Part shown: positions 1 through 8,062 of the stretch, piece by piece
How the letters are laid out: the number at the start of each line of letters is the position of its first letter
How positions within the stretch are numbered: the first letter of the stretch is position 1
Origin: Bacteroidota bacterium
GTDB taxonomy: Bacteria > Bacteroidota > Bacteroidia > Chitinophagales > Chitinophagaceae
Assembly: GCA_018267615.1 (NCBI GenBank)
Contig: JAFDYD010000011.1
Location: 17,772 to 56,862 of the forward strand
Direction of reading: 5' to 3'
DNA: 39,091 bases
Notes under the pieces: model-generated
What the model was told of the DNA's origin: nothing
Database searches by the model: none
Seen by the model: only the letters and a program-made list of their open reading frames with translations
Position numbers and translations under genes: made by a program

Positions 1-162
1 CCGCGTACTCTAAGCGAAATATTTTTTTGGCCTCCACACCAACACCAGTAAATATCTTTAAGTTGAAATGGTTTCTGGTTTTTTTGTTGACCGCAAAAAA
101 ACTTTACTATAAGCCAATGCATCATTTTCCGAAATTGCATAATGCAGCAATGATTTTTACCT
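1..162. other. upstream region of the sigma factor gene, no gene seen
   Basis: AT-rich leader with runs of T and A. No ORF of useful length is seen on either strand. It presumably holds the promoter of the sigma factor operon, but I could not pick out a convincing Bacteroidota -7/-33 pair. Confidence 0.4.
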
Positions 163-786
163 TTGGCTAAACAAAGCCATCCCTACAAGTTCATATCATT
201 GTCATTTTTAAAAACCATACAAGCATCATCAGCCGGAGATAAGGAATTGCTCACTTTGTACAAACAATCCGGAGACCTCGAGATTTTGGGTAAACTATAC
301 CAGCCCCATATGGAACTTGTATATGGAGTGTGCCTCAAATACCTGAAGGATAACGAAACCGCGAAAGATGCAGTAATGGCAATTTTTGAAGAACTGGTTT
401 TAAAATTGAGGAAACATGATATAGATCATTTTAAGGCGTGGCTGCATACGTTGGCTAAAAATCATTGCCTGATGCAATTACGCGCTTCGAAGCATATAAA
501 AATCAACGAATTTGATCCGGATCATATGCAAATAACCGAAACAGTGCATCTGAATGGTATCATGGAAAAAGAAGAGCACCTGGAGCAGCTCAATGATTGT
601 CTCAAGACCCTTTCACCCGAGCAAAAAAACGTGGTGGAATTATTTTACCTGCAAAATAAGTGTTATAAAGAAATCGAATCGATTACAGGTGTGGAATGGA
701 ATAAAGTGAGAAGCCATATACAAAACGGTAGAAGAAATTTGAAGATATGCATGGAACAAAAAATTCAGAATGCGGCCAATGAATGA
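163..786 (+). CDS. ECF-type RNA polymerase sigma-70 family factor
   Basis: Predicted alternative sigma factor directing RNA polymerase to a small regulon. Region 2 lies at about residues 40-108 (ELVYGVCLKYLKD, then an acidic/aromatic helix FEELV). Region 4 lies at about 142-197, with the helix-turn-helix signature LSPEQKNVVELFYLQNKCYKEI and a basic end NGRRNLK. The 207-residue length is normal for the class. The start is uncertain: the frame opens with TTG at 163, and the first in-frame ATG (310) would cut into region 2, so TTG or another non-ATG codon before residue 28 is needed. The 3' end overlaps the next gene by 17 bases, which implies translational coupling to the membrane protein that probably controls it. 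What signal it answers cannot be read from the sequence. Confidence 0.88.
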   Translation: MAKQSHPYKFISLSFLKTIQASSAGDKELLTLYKQSGDLEILGKLYQPHMELVYGVCLKYLKDNETAKDAVMAIFEELVLKLRKHDIDHFKAWLHTLAKNHCLMQLRASKHIKINEFDPDHMQITETVHLNGIMEKEEHLEQLNDCLKTLSPEQKNVVELFYLQNKCYKEIESITGVEWNKVRSHIQNGRRNLKICMEQKIQNAANE

Positions 787-2050
787 AAAAGAAAAACATA
801 CAGGATCATATGACGCTGCAGTGATTGAAAAATATTTGCAGGGCAAATTGTCTTCCGCGGAAATGCACGCGCTTGAAAAAGCGGCATTGGATGATCCATT
901 TCTTGCAGACGCGATTGAAGGTATCACGCAAAATCAAAACAATCAGTCGCTCTCAAATGACGTTGCCGAATTACAGCAGCGATTGAAGCAGCGTATTAGC
1001 ACTAATAAAAACAAAATTGTCCCTATCTCCTATAAGTCCTGGTTGCAAATAGCGGCCGCAGTGATCGTATTAGCATTTAGTGGTGTAATCACTTTTTATA
1101 TTATTTCTAATTCAAGAGAAAATAAAACGATTGCCCGGGAAAATCAATTAGAGAAAGTTGACTCAACAAAAGCCGAACCCGCAACACCCATAGTGAAACC
1201 CACTGATACCTCACTCTCTGATGCGCAGGCATCGGGAAAATCAGAAACGAGCCGATCAGCTGCGGCCAGGAAAAAAACAAGTGAGTCCAAACCTCTTGCT
1301 GATAGTATCACTTTCAACCAAAATACTGCCGATGCTGCTGTCGCGAAAGATGAGGAGATATCAAAAAAGACGGCCCCTGCTCCCTCCGCTGCAGCGGCCG
1401 AAAATGAGAAAGAAGACGATCGTGCTGCCAAAGCATCTTCCAGTGAATATTTAGCGCCGTCAGCAAAACGAAATTCCTTTATGGGAAAAGTTACTGATGA
1501 ACATAACAAACCCATTGCAGCCGCTTCTATTGAGTTAAAAGATAAAAAAATCGCCGCGGTTACAGACAATAACGGAAATTTCAAATTGAATGTAAAAGGC
1601 GGGGATTCTGTAGTGGTAGCCAAAATAAATTCCATCGGCTATGAATCAGCATTGTCAGACTTAACCAATGATGGTTCCCCCAATATTATCATCCTTCGCC
1701 AGGACAAAAGCAACCTGCAGGAAGTGGTTACAACGGGTATGAGCAACCGGAGAAGATTAATAGCGACCAAACAAAAAACAAACCAGGACGCTACTCCGGT
1801 GCATGGATGGGATGAATACACCAAATACCTCGAAAAAAATAAAAAAATTCCGCAAGACAGTTTAGGATTAAAAGGTGCCGTTGTGGTTTCGTTCTCCGTT
1901 AATAAGAAAGGAAAACTTTCTAATTTCGTTATCGAACAATCACTTGGTCCGGGTTATGACGAAGAATCAATCCGCCTGATAAAAGAAGGGCCTGCCTGGA
2001 AATTATTAAAAGGCAAAACGGCAAATGTAAATGTGATTGTCAGTTTTTAA
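770..2050 (+). CDS. membrane anti-sigma-like protein fused to carboxypeptidase-regulatory-like and TonB C-terminal domains
   Basis: Residues 1-85 form a cytoplasmic, helical, acidic head (YLQGKLSSAEMHALEKAAL) like the N-termini of Bacteroidota anti-sigma proteins, without a zinc-binding HxxxCxxC motif. A single membrane helix lies at 91-113. A low-complexity Ala/Lys/Glu periplasmic linker (about 120-235) follows. A CarboxypepD_reg-like beta-sandwich at 236-310 (GKVTDEHNKPIAAASIEL) leads into LQEVVTTG, which resembles the segment after this domain in SusC-type receptors. A TonB C-terminal domain closes at about 350-426 (GAVVVSFSVNKKGKLSNFVI). Either ATG at 770 or ATG at 779 could start it; both overlap the sigma factor gene. 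The likely role is sequestering the sigma factor inside and sensing or energising an outer-membrane partner outside; that link is inference from the domains and the gene overlap. Confidence 0.8.
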   Translation: MRPMNEKEKHTGSYDAAVIEKYLQGKLSSAEMHALEKAALDDPFLADAIEGITQNQNNQSLSNDVAELQQRLKQRISTNKNKIVPISYKSWLQIAAAVIVLAFSGVITFYIISNSRENKTIARENQLEKVDSTKAEPATPIVKPTDTSLSDAQASGKSETSRSAAARKKTSESKPLADSITFNQNTADAAVAKDEEISKKTAPAPSAAAAENEKEDDRAAKASSSEYLAPSAKRNSFMGKVTDEHNKPIAAASIELKDKKIAAVTDNNGNFKLNVKGGDSVVVAKINSIGYESALSDLTNDGSPNIIILRQDKSNLQEVVTTGMSNRRRLIATKQKTNQDATPVHGWDEYTKYLEKNKKIPQDSLGLKGAVVVSFSVNKKGKLSNFVIEQSLGPGYDEESIRLIKEGPAWKLLKGKTANVNVIVSF

Positions 2051-2057
2051 TTTTTCA

Positions 2058-2133
2058 ATCGTGAGACGTGAAACGACAAACGTGAGAAATTGCTCGTCTA
2101 ATGTCTCACGGTTCATGTTTCACGTCTCACGAT
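2058..2133. repeat. long inverted repeat, 33-bp arms (CGTGAG-word type)
   Basis: Left arm 2058-2090, right arm 2101-2133, loop 10 nt. The outer 17 bp (ATCGTGAGACGTGAAAC) are perfect and the whole arm matches at 28 of 33 positions. The word CGTGAG recurs inside each arm. It starts 7 nt after the TonB-fusion stop codon and lies between two co-directional genes, so it may act as a terminator of the sigma operon, although no T-run follows it. Confidence 0.85.
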
Positions 2134-2209
2134 CAAATCCCCAACCAACACAACATTAATTGATCATTCATTCTCCTTTCTCTACATTTGCCTTTCAAAA
2201 AATTGCTTT

Positions 2210-3046
2210 ATGAAAAGAATATTCGGCCTTGTTGTGTTAGCTTTTTTTATTTATCTCGATAGCTCCTCGCAACAATTAAAAATGCCAGCACCCTCACCTC
2301 CACAATTTGTAAAACAGGACTTCGGACTTTCTTCTATCGAATTATCCTATTCAAGACCCGGAGTAAAATCCAGACAAATTTTCGGTGATCTTATTCCATA
2401 TGGAAAAGTGTGGCGCACCGGCGCTAACAACGCGACTACAATCACCTTCGGCGACGACGTAATCATCGGCGGAAAAAAAATAGCTGCGGGCAAATATGGA
2501 TTGCTCACAATTCCGGGCGCCAGCGAATGGATCGTTATCATCACCAAACAACTCGATGTAACAAATTCAGGGCAGTATAAGCAAGATCAGGACGTGGTGC
2601 GTGTAACGGTATCCGTTACTGATCTTCCATTTGCACTCGAAACGTTCAGCATACTGTTTAATAACGTAACGAACAATAGTTGCGATTTAGATCTTCTATG
2701 GGATAAAACAATGGTGACTGTTCCTATTAAAACAGACATCGATGCGAACATCATGTCGCAGATTGATGAAGCCATGAATAAGGACAATCGCCCTTATTTC
2801 AATGCGGCTATGTATTACTTTGATAACGGAAAAGATTTAAACAAAGCATTGGAATGGTTTAACAAAGCCGGCGAGCAAAATCCAAAAGCATATTTTGTTT
2901 TCTATCAGAAAGCAAGATGCCAGGCAAAACTGGGAAAGAAACAAGATGCAATTGCATCTGCACAAAAATCAATTCAACTGGCCAAAGAAGCAGGAAATGC
3001 CGACTACGCTGCAATGGGAGAAAAATTGATTGCGACGCTAAAATAA
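2210..3046 (+). CDS. secreted DUF2911 protein with C-terminal TPR region
   Basis: Signal peptide at about 1-21 (hydrophobic run ending SSSQQ). The DUF2911 domain covers about 23-175, with its hallmark PYGKVWRTGANNATTI at 63-78 and a later beta-rich part (DLLWDKTMVTVPI). Residues about 190-275 read as TPR-like helical pairs (YFDNGKDLNKALEWFNKAGE, then YFVFYQKARCQAKLGKKQDA). This architecture is common in Bacteroidota, but the biochemical role of DUF2911 is not known to me. The ATG at 2210 gives a clean signal peptide. It is flanked by hairpin repeats on both sides, which suggests it is transcribed alone. Confidence 0.88.
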   Translation: MKRIFGLVVLAFFIYLDSSSQQLKMPAPSPPQFVKQDFGLSSIELSYSRPGVKSRQIFGDLIPYGKVWRTGANNATTITFGDDVIIGGKKIAAGKYGLLTIPGASEWIVIITKQLDVTNSGQYKQDQDVVRVTVSVTDLPFALETFSILFNNVTNNSCDLDLLWDKTMVTVPIKTDIDANIMSQIDEAMNKDNRPYFNAAMYYFDNGKDLNKALEWFNKAGEQNPKAYFVFYQKARCQAKLGKKQDAIASAQKSIQLAKEAGNADYAAMGEKLIATLK

Positions 3047-3060
3047 ATCGCGCATGAATG

Positions 3061-3161
3061 ACAAAGATATTTCGCGCAGAGCACGCAGAGAAAATGAGAA
3101 CGCAGAGGAAAGTCCTCTGCGTTCTCATTTTCTCTGCGTGCTCTGCGCGAAATATCTTTGT
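3061..3161. repeat. perfect 49-bp-arm inverted repeat between convergent genes (CGCAGAG-word type)
   Basis: Left arm 3061-3109 and right arm 3113-3161 are perfectly complementary over 49 of 49 bp with a 3-nt loop (AAG). The word CGCAGAG occurs three times in the left arm (the first inside CGCGCAGAG). The right arm ends on the base next to the symporter stop codon (3162-3164), and the left arm begins 14 nt after the DUF2911 stop. Its place between two convergent genes fits a bidirectional terminator; the length and perfection far exceed what termination needs. Confidence 0.95.
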
Positions 3162-4901
3162 TTATAAATTTGCGGATTGAACCTTCTTATCATCTTTAAA
3201 AATCAAACTCAGCAGGCTGCTTAACAATATCACACCTATTGCTCCTACCACATTTAACCAAAGAAATCCGAGGTTCATTACTTTTCTTTGGTTAAGAATA
3301 TGTATCGTGATGACAAAAAGTTCGATAACGATCGCACTGGCAAAAATTGCTTTTGCTCCGATCCGTTTAAAATAAAATGCAACCAAAAAAATACCAAGTA
3401 TAACTCCGTAAAACAAAGATCCTAGCACATTTACTGCTTCAATCAAACTGTTCCCGATATTATACGCTACCTGCGCAATCACCACGCAAAAAATCCCCCA
3501 TAATAAAGTATATAGTTTAGAAAGCTGATACTGCTTCTTATCATCGATTTTCTTTTTTGAAAATCTTTTATGAAAATCCACAATCGTGCAAGATGATAAT
3601 GAATTCAACGCAGCAGCAATCGAGCCCCAGGCCGCCAAAAAAATCACCGCAATCAATAATCCTACTACTCCTTTGGGAAGATGATCAATTACAAAACGCA
3701 GGAAAATATAATTGGTATCGCTATCATCACCATTAACATCTTTATCGTGCAGCCATCGTTTAATCGTGTTGCGAAAAATTATTTTCTGATCTTCAGATGC
3801 CTTGATGGTCGCCTGCGCTTGCTGCCAGTCTGTTGATCCCGATTGCAAATTATTTGCGGCAATCAGGTTCATCTGCTTCACTTTGATTTCCTGCATTGCG
3901 TTATACTCATTGGTAAGCAAATTGAGCGAATCCTTATATTTTGATTTGGCAAGTAATTCTATTTGAGACTGGTTGAAAAAAACGGGTTCGCTGTTATATT
4001 GATAATAAGAGAATACCAGCACGCCAAGCAGTAGGATCAGAAATTGCATGGGAACTTTTACAAGTCCATTTAATAATAACCCAAGGCGGCTTTCACCAAC
4101 AGATCTTGCAGTAAGATATCTTCCAACTTGTGATTGATCTGTTCCGAAATAAGAAAGCTGCAAGAAAAATCCTCCTATCAATCCACTTAATAAATTGAAT
4201 CTGTCGCCCCAATTAAAACCATGCTCCGTTCTCCCGGTTGTAATCACATTCAACTTACCAGCCTTTCCACCGACATGCAATGCATCTAAAAATCCAACGC
4301 CTTCGGGTAAACGATGAACGACGAGATAGCCGACAAATCCCATTCCCGCCAATATGATTGCCATTTGTAATTGCTGCGTGTATGCAACTGCTTTTGCTCC
4401 GCCTGTGACTGTATAAATAATCAACAATCCACCCATGAAAATATTTGTCCAGATAATATTCCAGCCAAGTAATGAAGACAAAATAATAGATGGCGCGGAA
4501 ATACTTATTCCGGTTGACAAACCGCGTTGCAATAAAAATAAAAAGGAAGTGAGTGAACGCGTCCTCACATCAAATCTTTGTTCTAAGAATTCGTAAGCGG
4601 TAAAAACTTTTAGCCGGTGAAATACGGGAACAAAAGTGATAGAAAGAACAACCATCGCCAGTGGCAAGCCAAAATACACTTGCACAAAACGCATTCCATC
4701 TGTGTACGACTGACCCGGTGCGAGAAAAGTAACTGCACTAGCCTGGGTGCCCATGATACCGAACAGCACCATGTACCAGGGCATTGTATTGTTGCAAAGA
4801 AAATAACCTTCGAGGTTTTGTGTCGTGCGGCTCTTGTATAACCCGTAAGTTATAATTCCAAGTAAGGTAATGGTCAACACTAACCAGTCGAGCCAGCTCA
4901 T
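3162..4901 (-). CDS. sodium:solute symporter (SSS family)
   Basis: Inner-membrane cotransporter with the LeuT-like SSS fold: about 13 hydrophobic segments across 579 residues and the family motif YFGTDQSQVGRYL at 251-263. Residues 40-70 (NNTMPWYMVLFGIMGTQASA) match the unwound first helix region that carries substrate and sodium contacts in the family. Unusually, about 100 mostly hydrophilic residues (303-400) are inserted between two membrane helices. The start ATG overlaps the stop of the small ORF before it (ATGA), so it is translationally coupled to the deacetylase operon. The substrate is unknown; co-transcription with a PIG-L deacetylase suggests an N-acetylated sugar or its product, which is inference. 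Confidence 0.9.
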   Translation of the reverse strand: MSWLDWLVLTITLLGIITYGLYKSRTTQNLEGYFLCNNTMPWYMVLFGIMGTQASAVTFLAPGQSYTDGMRFVQVYFGLPLAMVVLSITFVPVFHRLKVFTAYEFLEQRFDVRTRSLTSFLFLLQRGLSTGISISAPSIILSSLLGWNIIWTNIFMGGLLIIYTVTGGAKAVAYTQQLQMAIILAGMGFVGYLVVHRLPEGVGFLDALHVGGKAGKLNVITTGRTEHGFNWGDRFNLLSGLIGGFFLQLSYFGTDQSQVGRYLTARSVGESRLGLLLNGLVKVPMQFLILLLGVLVFSYYQYNSEPVFFNQSQIELLAKSKYKDSLNLLTNEYNAMQEIKVKQMNLIAANNLQSGSTDWQQAQATIKASEDQKIIFRNTIKRWLHDKDVNGDDSDTNYIFLRFVIDHLPKGVVGLLIAVIFLAAWGSIAAALNSLSSCTIVDFHKRFSKKKIDDKKQYQLSKLYTLLWGIFCVVIAQVAYNIGNSLIEAVNVLGSLFYGVILGIFLVAFYFKRIGAKAIFASAIVIELFVITIHILNQRKVMNLGFLWLNVVGAIGVILLSSLLSLIFKDDKKVQSANL

Positions 4902-5023
4902 GAAAAATGTTTAGTAAAGAAATAGAAGAAGATGATCAGAAAAAGCAAAAAGCCTATTACCAGCAAATACCAGTAACTCCATTTTTTAAAAAGCGGCGAC
5001 TTGTCGTCTTGTATATCATCCAT
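4898..5023 (-). CDS. 41-residue single-pass membrane protein, coupled to the symporter
   Basis: A very small ORF starting MDDIQDDKSPLFKKW with one strongly hydrophobic segment (YWYLLVIGFLLFLIIFFYFF) and a short tail TKHFS. Its TGA stop overlaps the ATG of the symporter. It starts 6 bases after the stop of the preceding small ORF. The tight packing between two larger operon genes and the clean acidic-head/membrane-helix design are the evidence that it is real. It may be an accessory subunit of the symporter, like other small transporter subunits; this is inference and I recognise no family. Confidence 0.65.
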   Translation of the reverse strand: MDDIQDDKSPLFKKWSYWYLLVIGFLLFLIIFFYFFTKHFS

Positions 5024-5029
5024 GGCATT

Positions 5030-5191
5030 TTATTTATCGTTGTTGTCGTCGCGACGCATCATCAATGCAGCAGCTATCAGTCCAAGTACGAGGCCGATAA
5101 CAAGACCGATTGTTGCTTTTTTAATAAACTTTCCGATGATAAGTCCAACTACGATTGCTAATACAAAAGCTATTTCTCTTCTCCGTTGCAT
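5030..5191 (-). CDS. 53-residue glycine-rich membrane protein
   Basis: A small ORF starting MQRRREIAFVLAIVVGLIIG, with two hydrophobic stretches rich in spaced glycines (GLVIGLVLGLIAAALMM) around a KFIKK turn, and a charged end RRDDNNDK. It begins 3 bases after the deacetylase stop and ends 6 bases before the next small ORF, so it sits inside the operon. The spaced glycines resemble glycine-zipper membrane proteins. Function unknown; the operon context suggests a membrane partner of the deacetylase or the symporter. Confidence 0.65.
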   Translation of the reverse strand: MQRRREIAFVLAIVVGLIIGKFIKKATIGLVIGLVLGLIAAALMMRRDDNNDK

Positions 5192-5194
5192 ATA

Positions 5195-7666
5195 TTAAAA
5201 ACCACGTTTATGATTAAGCGCAATGATATTTGCCATCAACCGATAGGCACCGGACACACCTGCAGGCAGCTCTCTGAAAAAAACCAAACCGGTATAAACA
5301 AACACTCCTTTTCCATATCCACCAATGATCAAGCTTCCTTTTTGATCAGCTTCGTTCGGATCATGCATAGAAAATATTGCGTGATAATTCGAATCGGTTT
5401 GTCCCGCAAAATAAGTTCCTCTTTCCTGTATCCATCCATCGAAATCACGATCAGAAATTTTGTTCGGGTAATTCAATACGGGATGATCGGGTAGTAAGAA
5501 ATTTACTTTAGCCTGTTCATCAGTGACGCGGGCATTTGAAATGCTAAATGGATAAGGACCTATTTTTGTTTTTACAGAGCCCAGATTTTCTTTATTGTAC
5601 TGCACGATCAGGTTTCCACCCTCGTGTATGTAATTCATGAGTATATCATATTTCCCGATCAACCAATCATGCACATCATACGCGCGAACGCCGGCAACGA
5701 TAGCGTCGAATTGTTTTAGATTAGCAGGAACAATATCCCTTTCTTTTAACAACACAACTTCGTATCCCATTTGTTGCAAAGCTTCCGGTACTTTGTCGCC
5801 AGCGCCTTCGATATAGCCAACCTTCTTACCAACTGTCTGTACATCTGTAACAATAAATTTAGCCGTCGAATTTTTGAAATAGTCGATGCGCGGAATATGA
5901 TTGTATGAAATTGTTTTTATTTCTTTGAGACTGTCTGCTTTGCCCTGCTCATCTACTATGATCGAAGAATAAAAAACCGCGGTTTCCTTTTTTGTCGGTT
6001 TTGCAAGGTAGGTTAAAGTGGTGCGCGAATTATTTTCTGCTTTCACATTAATATCGTTTATACCTGTCAGTGATACCTTGGGTTGAATATTGCGCTGACT
6101 TTGATTTTGTGTATGCACTTCAAACGCCTTTTCATTTCCAGATGTGAAAACGATTGTTTCCGGATCGAACTGACCAGTAACTGCTGGCAATACCGTTAGT
6201 GGTTCATATAGTTCTCCTCTTACTTCATCCAAAAATTTATACTGCACGGGTCTTGTAAATGTAAAATCATGACCGCCGATGGTAACAACAAATTGCGCAT
6301 CGTATGCAGGCCTTCCTTGCGGATCGCCAATCATCTGCTGATCTTTTATATTAAACGAACCGGGCGACATTTCCTCCTCCAGCCAATAAGGCTGCGTAAT
6401 TTGTTTTTTATCCGACACCGCAAATTTCTTATTCAGGAAATAATTTTTATTAAAAGCAAGCGACTGGTTAAATGCAATATTTGCCTCACCAACAGTAATT
6501 GATTTTACGTTTGCATCCGTGTTCAACCTGTTCAACATCGAGATATTCACCTTCAATGAATCGCCTTGGGCAACATAAGGATTTTCTACTGTTGCTTCAA
6601 GCCAGATGCCACTACAAATTTCAATCAGTTGCTGAACTTCTTTTAGCTTCTGCGTTTTCCAATATCCATCTTTCAATCCCGATATGGCACTATACAGATT
6701 CACGAGCCCGGTAACTGATTTTTCAGGACTTGCCAATGAATAATCTTTGACGAGTTTGTCAACCAATTCCTTTATTTTATTTCCACCTTCTACCCTGTCC
6801 CAACTTGTTACAACGCCATCTAACAAATCACTCGTCGCTTTCTCTCCATCAACTGCTGTGAAATATTCTAACGCCTGTCCCCTTGTTCGTGGAAGCGCTG
6901 CGCCCTGGCTCTTATGTTGTGTCCTGCTTTCCGCAGCGATTTCACCATAACTCTTACCAAGAATTGCATTATATATTCCCACGTCGATCTTCATCTGATC
7001 GTCGCTTGTGGTGTTGATGTTTCCAAAAACAAATGTGTTCCATAAAAGTCTTTTGGGTTTCCACGGTTGAACGCCATATTTGAATTGCTCTGGAAATTTG
7101 GTAGGATCACCCGCTGCAAGAAAAGCTTCGTGCGCCAATACAGATGCCGCCGCATGTTGTCCATGATAAGCCATCTTAAAGACTTCAGGGAATCGCGTAA
7201 TGATCACATCGGGTTGAAATTTGCGAAGCACCCAAACCACATCACTCAGAATTTTTTGTTTATCCCAGATTTTCATTGCCTCATCGGTGCTCTTTGTGAA
7301 TCCAAAATCAAAAGCGCGTGAAAAGAATTGTTCGGCACCGTCAATACTACGGGCCGCAAGCATTTCCTGTGTTCTTATTAATCCAAGTTCAACGCCCTGC
7401 TCATCACCGATCAGGTTTTGTCCCCCATCGCCTCTTGTCATGGACAAATATCCGGTTCTATACAATTTTTCCTTTGCCAGGTAGGCTATCAAACGCGAGT
7501 TCTCATCATCGGGATGCGCAGCCACATATAAGACTGTTCCCAATACATTTAATTTTTTTAGTCGAAGAAATATCTCCGCGCTATTGATCGTTTGTAAGTT
7601 TTGCGCACGTAAGAACGAAGACAGCAACAAAAATTGAAACAGGAATAAAACTATAGTTCTTCTCAT
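5195..7666 (-). CDS. secreted PIG-L family deacetylase, long form
   Basis: Predicted zinc-dependent N-acetyl-sugar deacetylase of the PIG-L/LmbE superfamily. A signal peptide is seen at about 1-21 (ends FLRAQ). The catalytic domain follows at about 40-250, with the metal and base motif AHPDDE at 50-55 and a further HGQHAA at 168-173 supplying the third zinc ligand. The remaining 550 residues are beta-rich domains plus a late Rossmann-like stretch (about 600-720, DAIVAGVRAYDVHDW), so it is much longer than intracellular relatives such as BshB or MshB (about 230-300 residues). It leads a four-gene operon with two tiny membrane ORFs and an SSS symporter. An extracytoplasmic role in trimming glycan-derived amino sugars is plausible; the substrate is not readable from sequence. 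Confidence 0.87.
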   Translation of the reverse strand: MRRTIVLFLFQFLLLSSFLRAQNLQTINSAEIFLRLKKLNVLGTVLYVAAHPDDENSRLIAYLAKEKLYRTGYLSMTRGDGGQNLIGDEQGVELGLIRTQEMLAARSIDGAEQFFSRAFDFGFTKSTDEAMKIWDKQKILSDVVWVLRKFQPDVIITRFPEVFKMAYHGQHAAASVLAHEAFLAAGDPTKFPEQFKYGVQPWKPKRLLWNTFVFGNINTTSDDQMKIDVGIYNAILGKSYGEIAAESRTQHKSQGAALPRTRGQALEYFTAVDGEKATSDLLDGVVTSWDRVEGGNKIKELVDKLVKDYSLASPEKSVTGLVNLYSAISGLKDGYWKTQKLKEVQQLIEICSGIWLEATVENPYVAQGDSLKVNISMLNRLNTDANVKSITVGEANIAFNQSLAFNKNYFLNKKFAVSDKKQITQPYWLEEEMSPGSFNIKDQQMIGDPQGRPAYDAQFVVTIGGHDFTFTRPVQYKFLDEVRGELYEPLTVLPAVTGQFDPETIVFTSGNEKAFEVHTQNQSQRNIQPKVSLTGINDINVKAENNSRTTLTYLAKPTKKETAVFYSSIIVDEQGKADSLKEIKTISYNHIPRIDYFKNSTAKFIVTDVQTVGKKVGYIEGAGDKVPEALQQMGYEVVLLKERDIVPANLKQFDAIVAGVRAYDVHDWLIGKYDILMNYIHEGGNLIVQYNKENLGSVKTKIGPYPFSISNARVTDEQAKVNFLLPDHPVLNYPNKISDRDFDGWIQERGTYFAGQTDSNYHAIFSMHDPNEADQKGSLIIGGYGKGVFVYTGLVFFRELPAGVSGAYRLMANIIALNHKRGF

Positions 7667-8062
7667 TCGGCAGTTTTTTAATCTAACGGAGGGGCAAATT
7701 AGTGAATCATTTGTTTCTGTTTTATTAAAATAATATGGACGGCATTGGCTAGATTTACTTGTTTTTTTACCGGTGGGAGAGCGTTAGCATGCAACACCAA
7801 TGGTTTGGTGGTGACACAGTTTGAGTTGAAAAGTTGATTAGTCGATAGGTCGATAGGTCGATAAGTCTTTTTCACAAAAACACTTCTTACAAATGCAAAA
7901 GACTTATCGACTAATCAACTTTTCAACTAATCAACCAATCAACTCAAACTGAGCCACCGCCGAGAGTTTAATAATTTTACACATTCTAAACATTTTCTTA
8001 GGCGCATAATATTTGTTCTTTATGCCAGTTCTATTACTTTAGCTCAAAAATCCTTTTGTTCT
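7667..8062. other. divergent intergenic region with an embedded hairpin
   Basis: 396 bases between the divergent deacetylase and gamma-glutamyltransferase genes, so both promoters must lie here. About a third is the word-repeat hairpin at 7817-7951. No convincing coding sequence was seen on either strand. Confidence 0.6.
7817..7951. repeat. octamer-built inverted repeat with arm-specific 16-bp insertions
   Basis: Left arm 7817-7871 and right arm 7897-7951, 55 nt each, loop 25 nt. The arms share 39 matching positions in three blocks (12, 19 and 8 bp). The left arm alone has 16 extra bases, twice GGTCGATA; the right arm, read on the opposite strand, alone has 16 extra bases, ATTGGTTG then ATTAGTTG. 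Both arms parse as octamers of the form GTYGANNN. Weaker pairing continues outward by about 9 bp. It lies in a divergent promoter region, so a terminator role is unlikely here. Confidence 0.93.

Noticed and set aside
1144..1635. 163-codon minus-strand frame rich in Ser/Ala
   Set aside because: Antisense to the low-complexity linker of the TonB-fusion protein; composition reflects that linker.
3061..3161. Insertion sequence ends
   Set aside because: The inverted repeat has a 3-nt loop and no transposase between the arms; no target duplication is visible.
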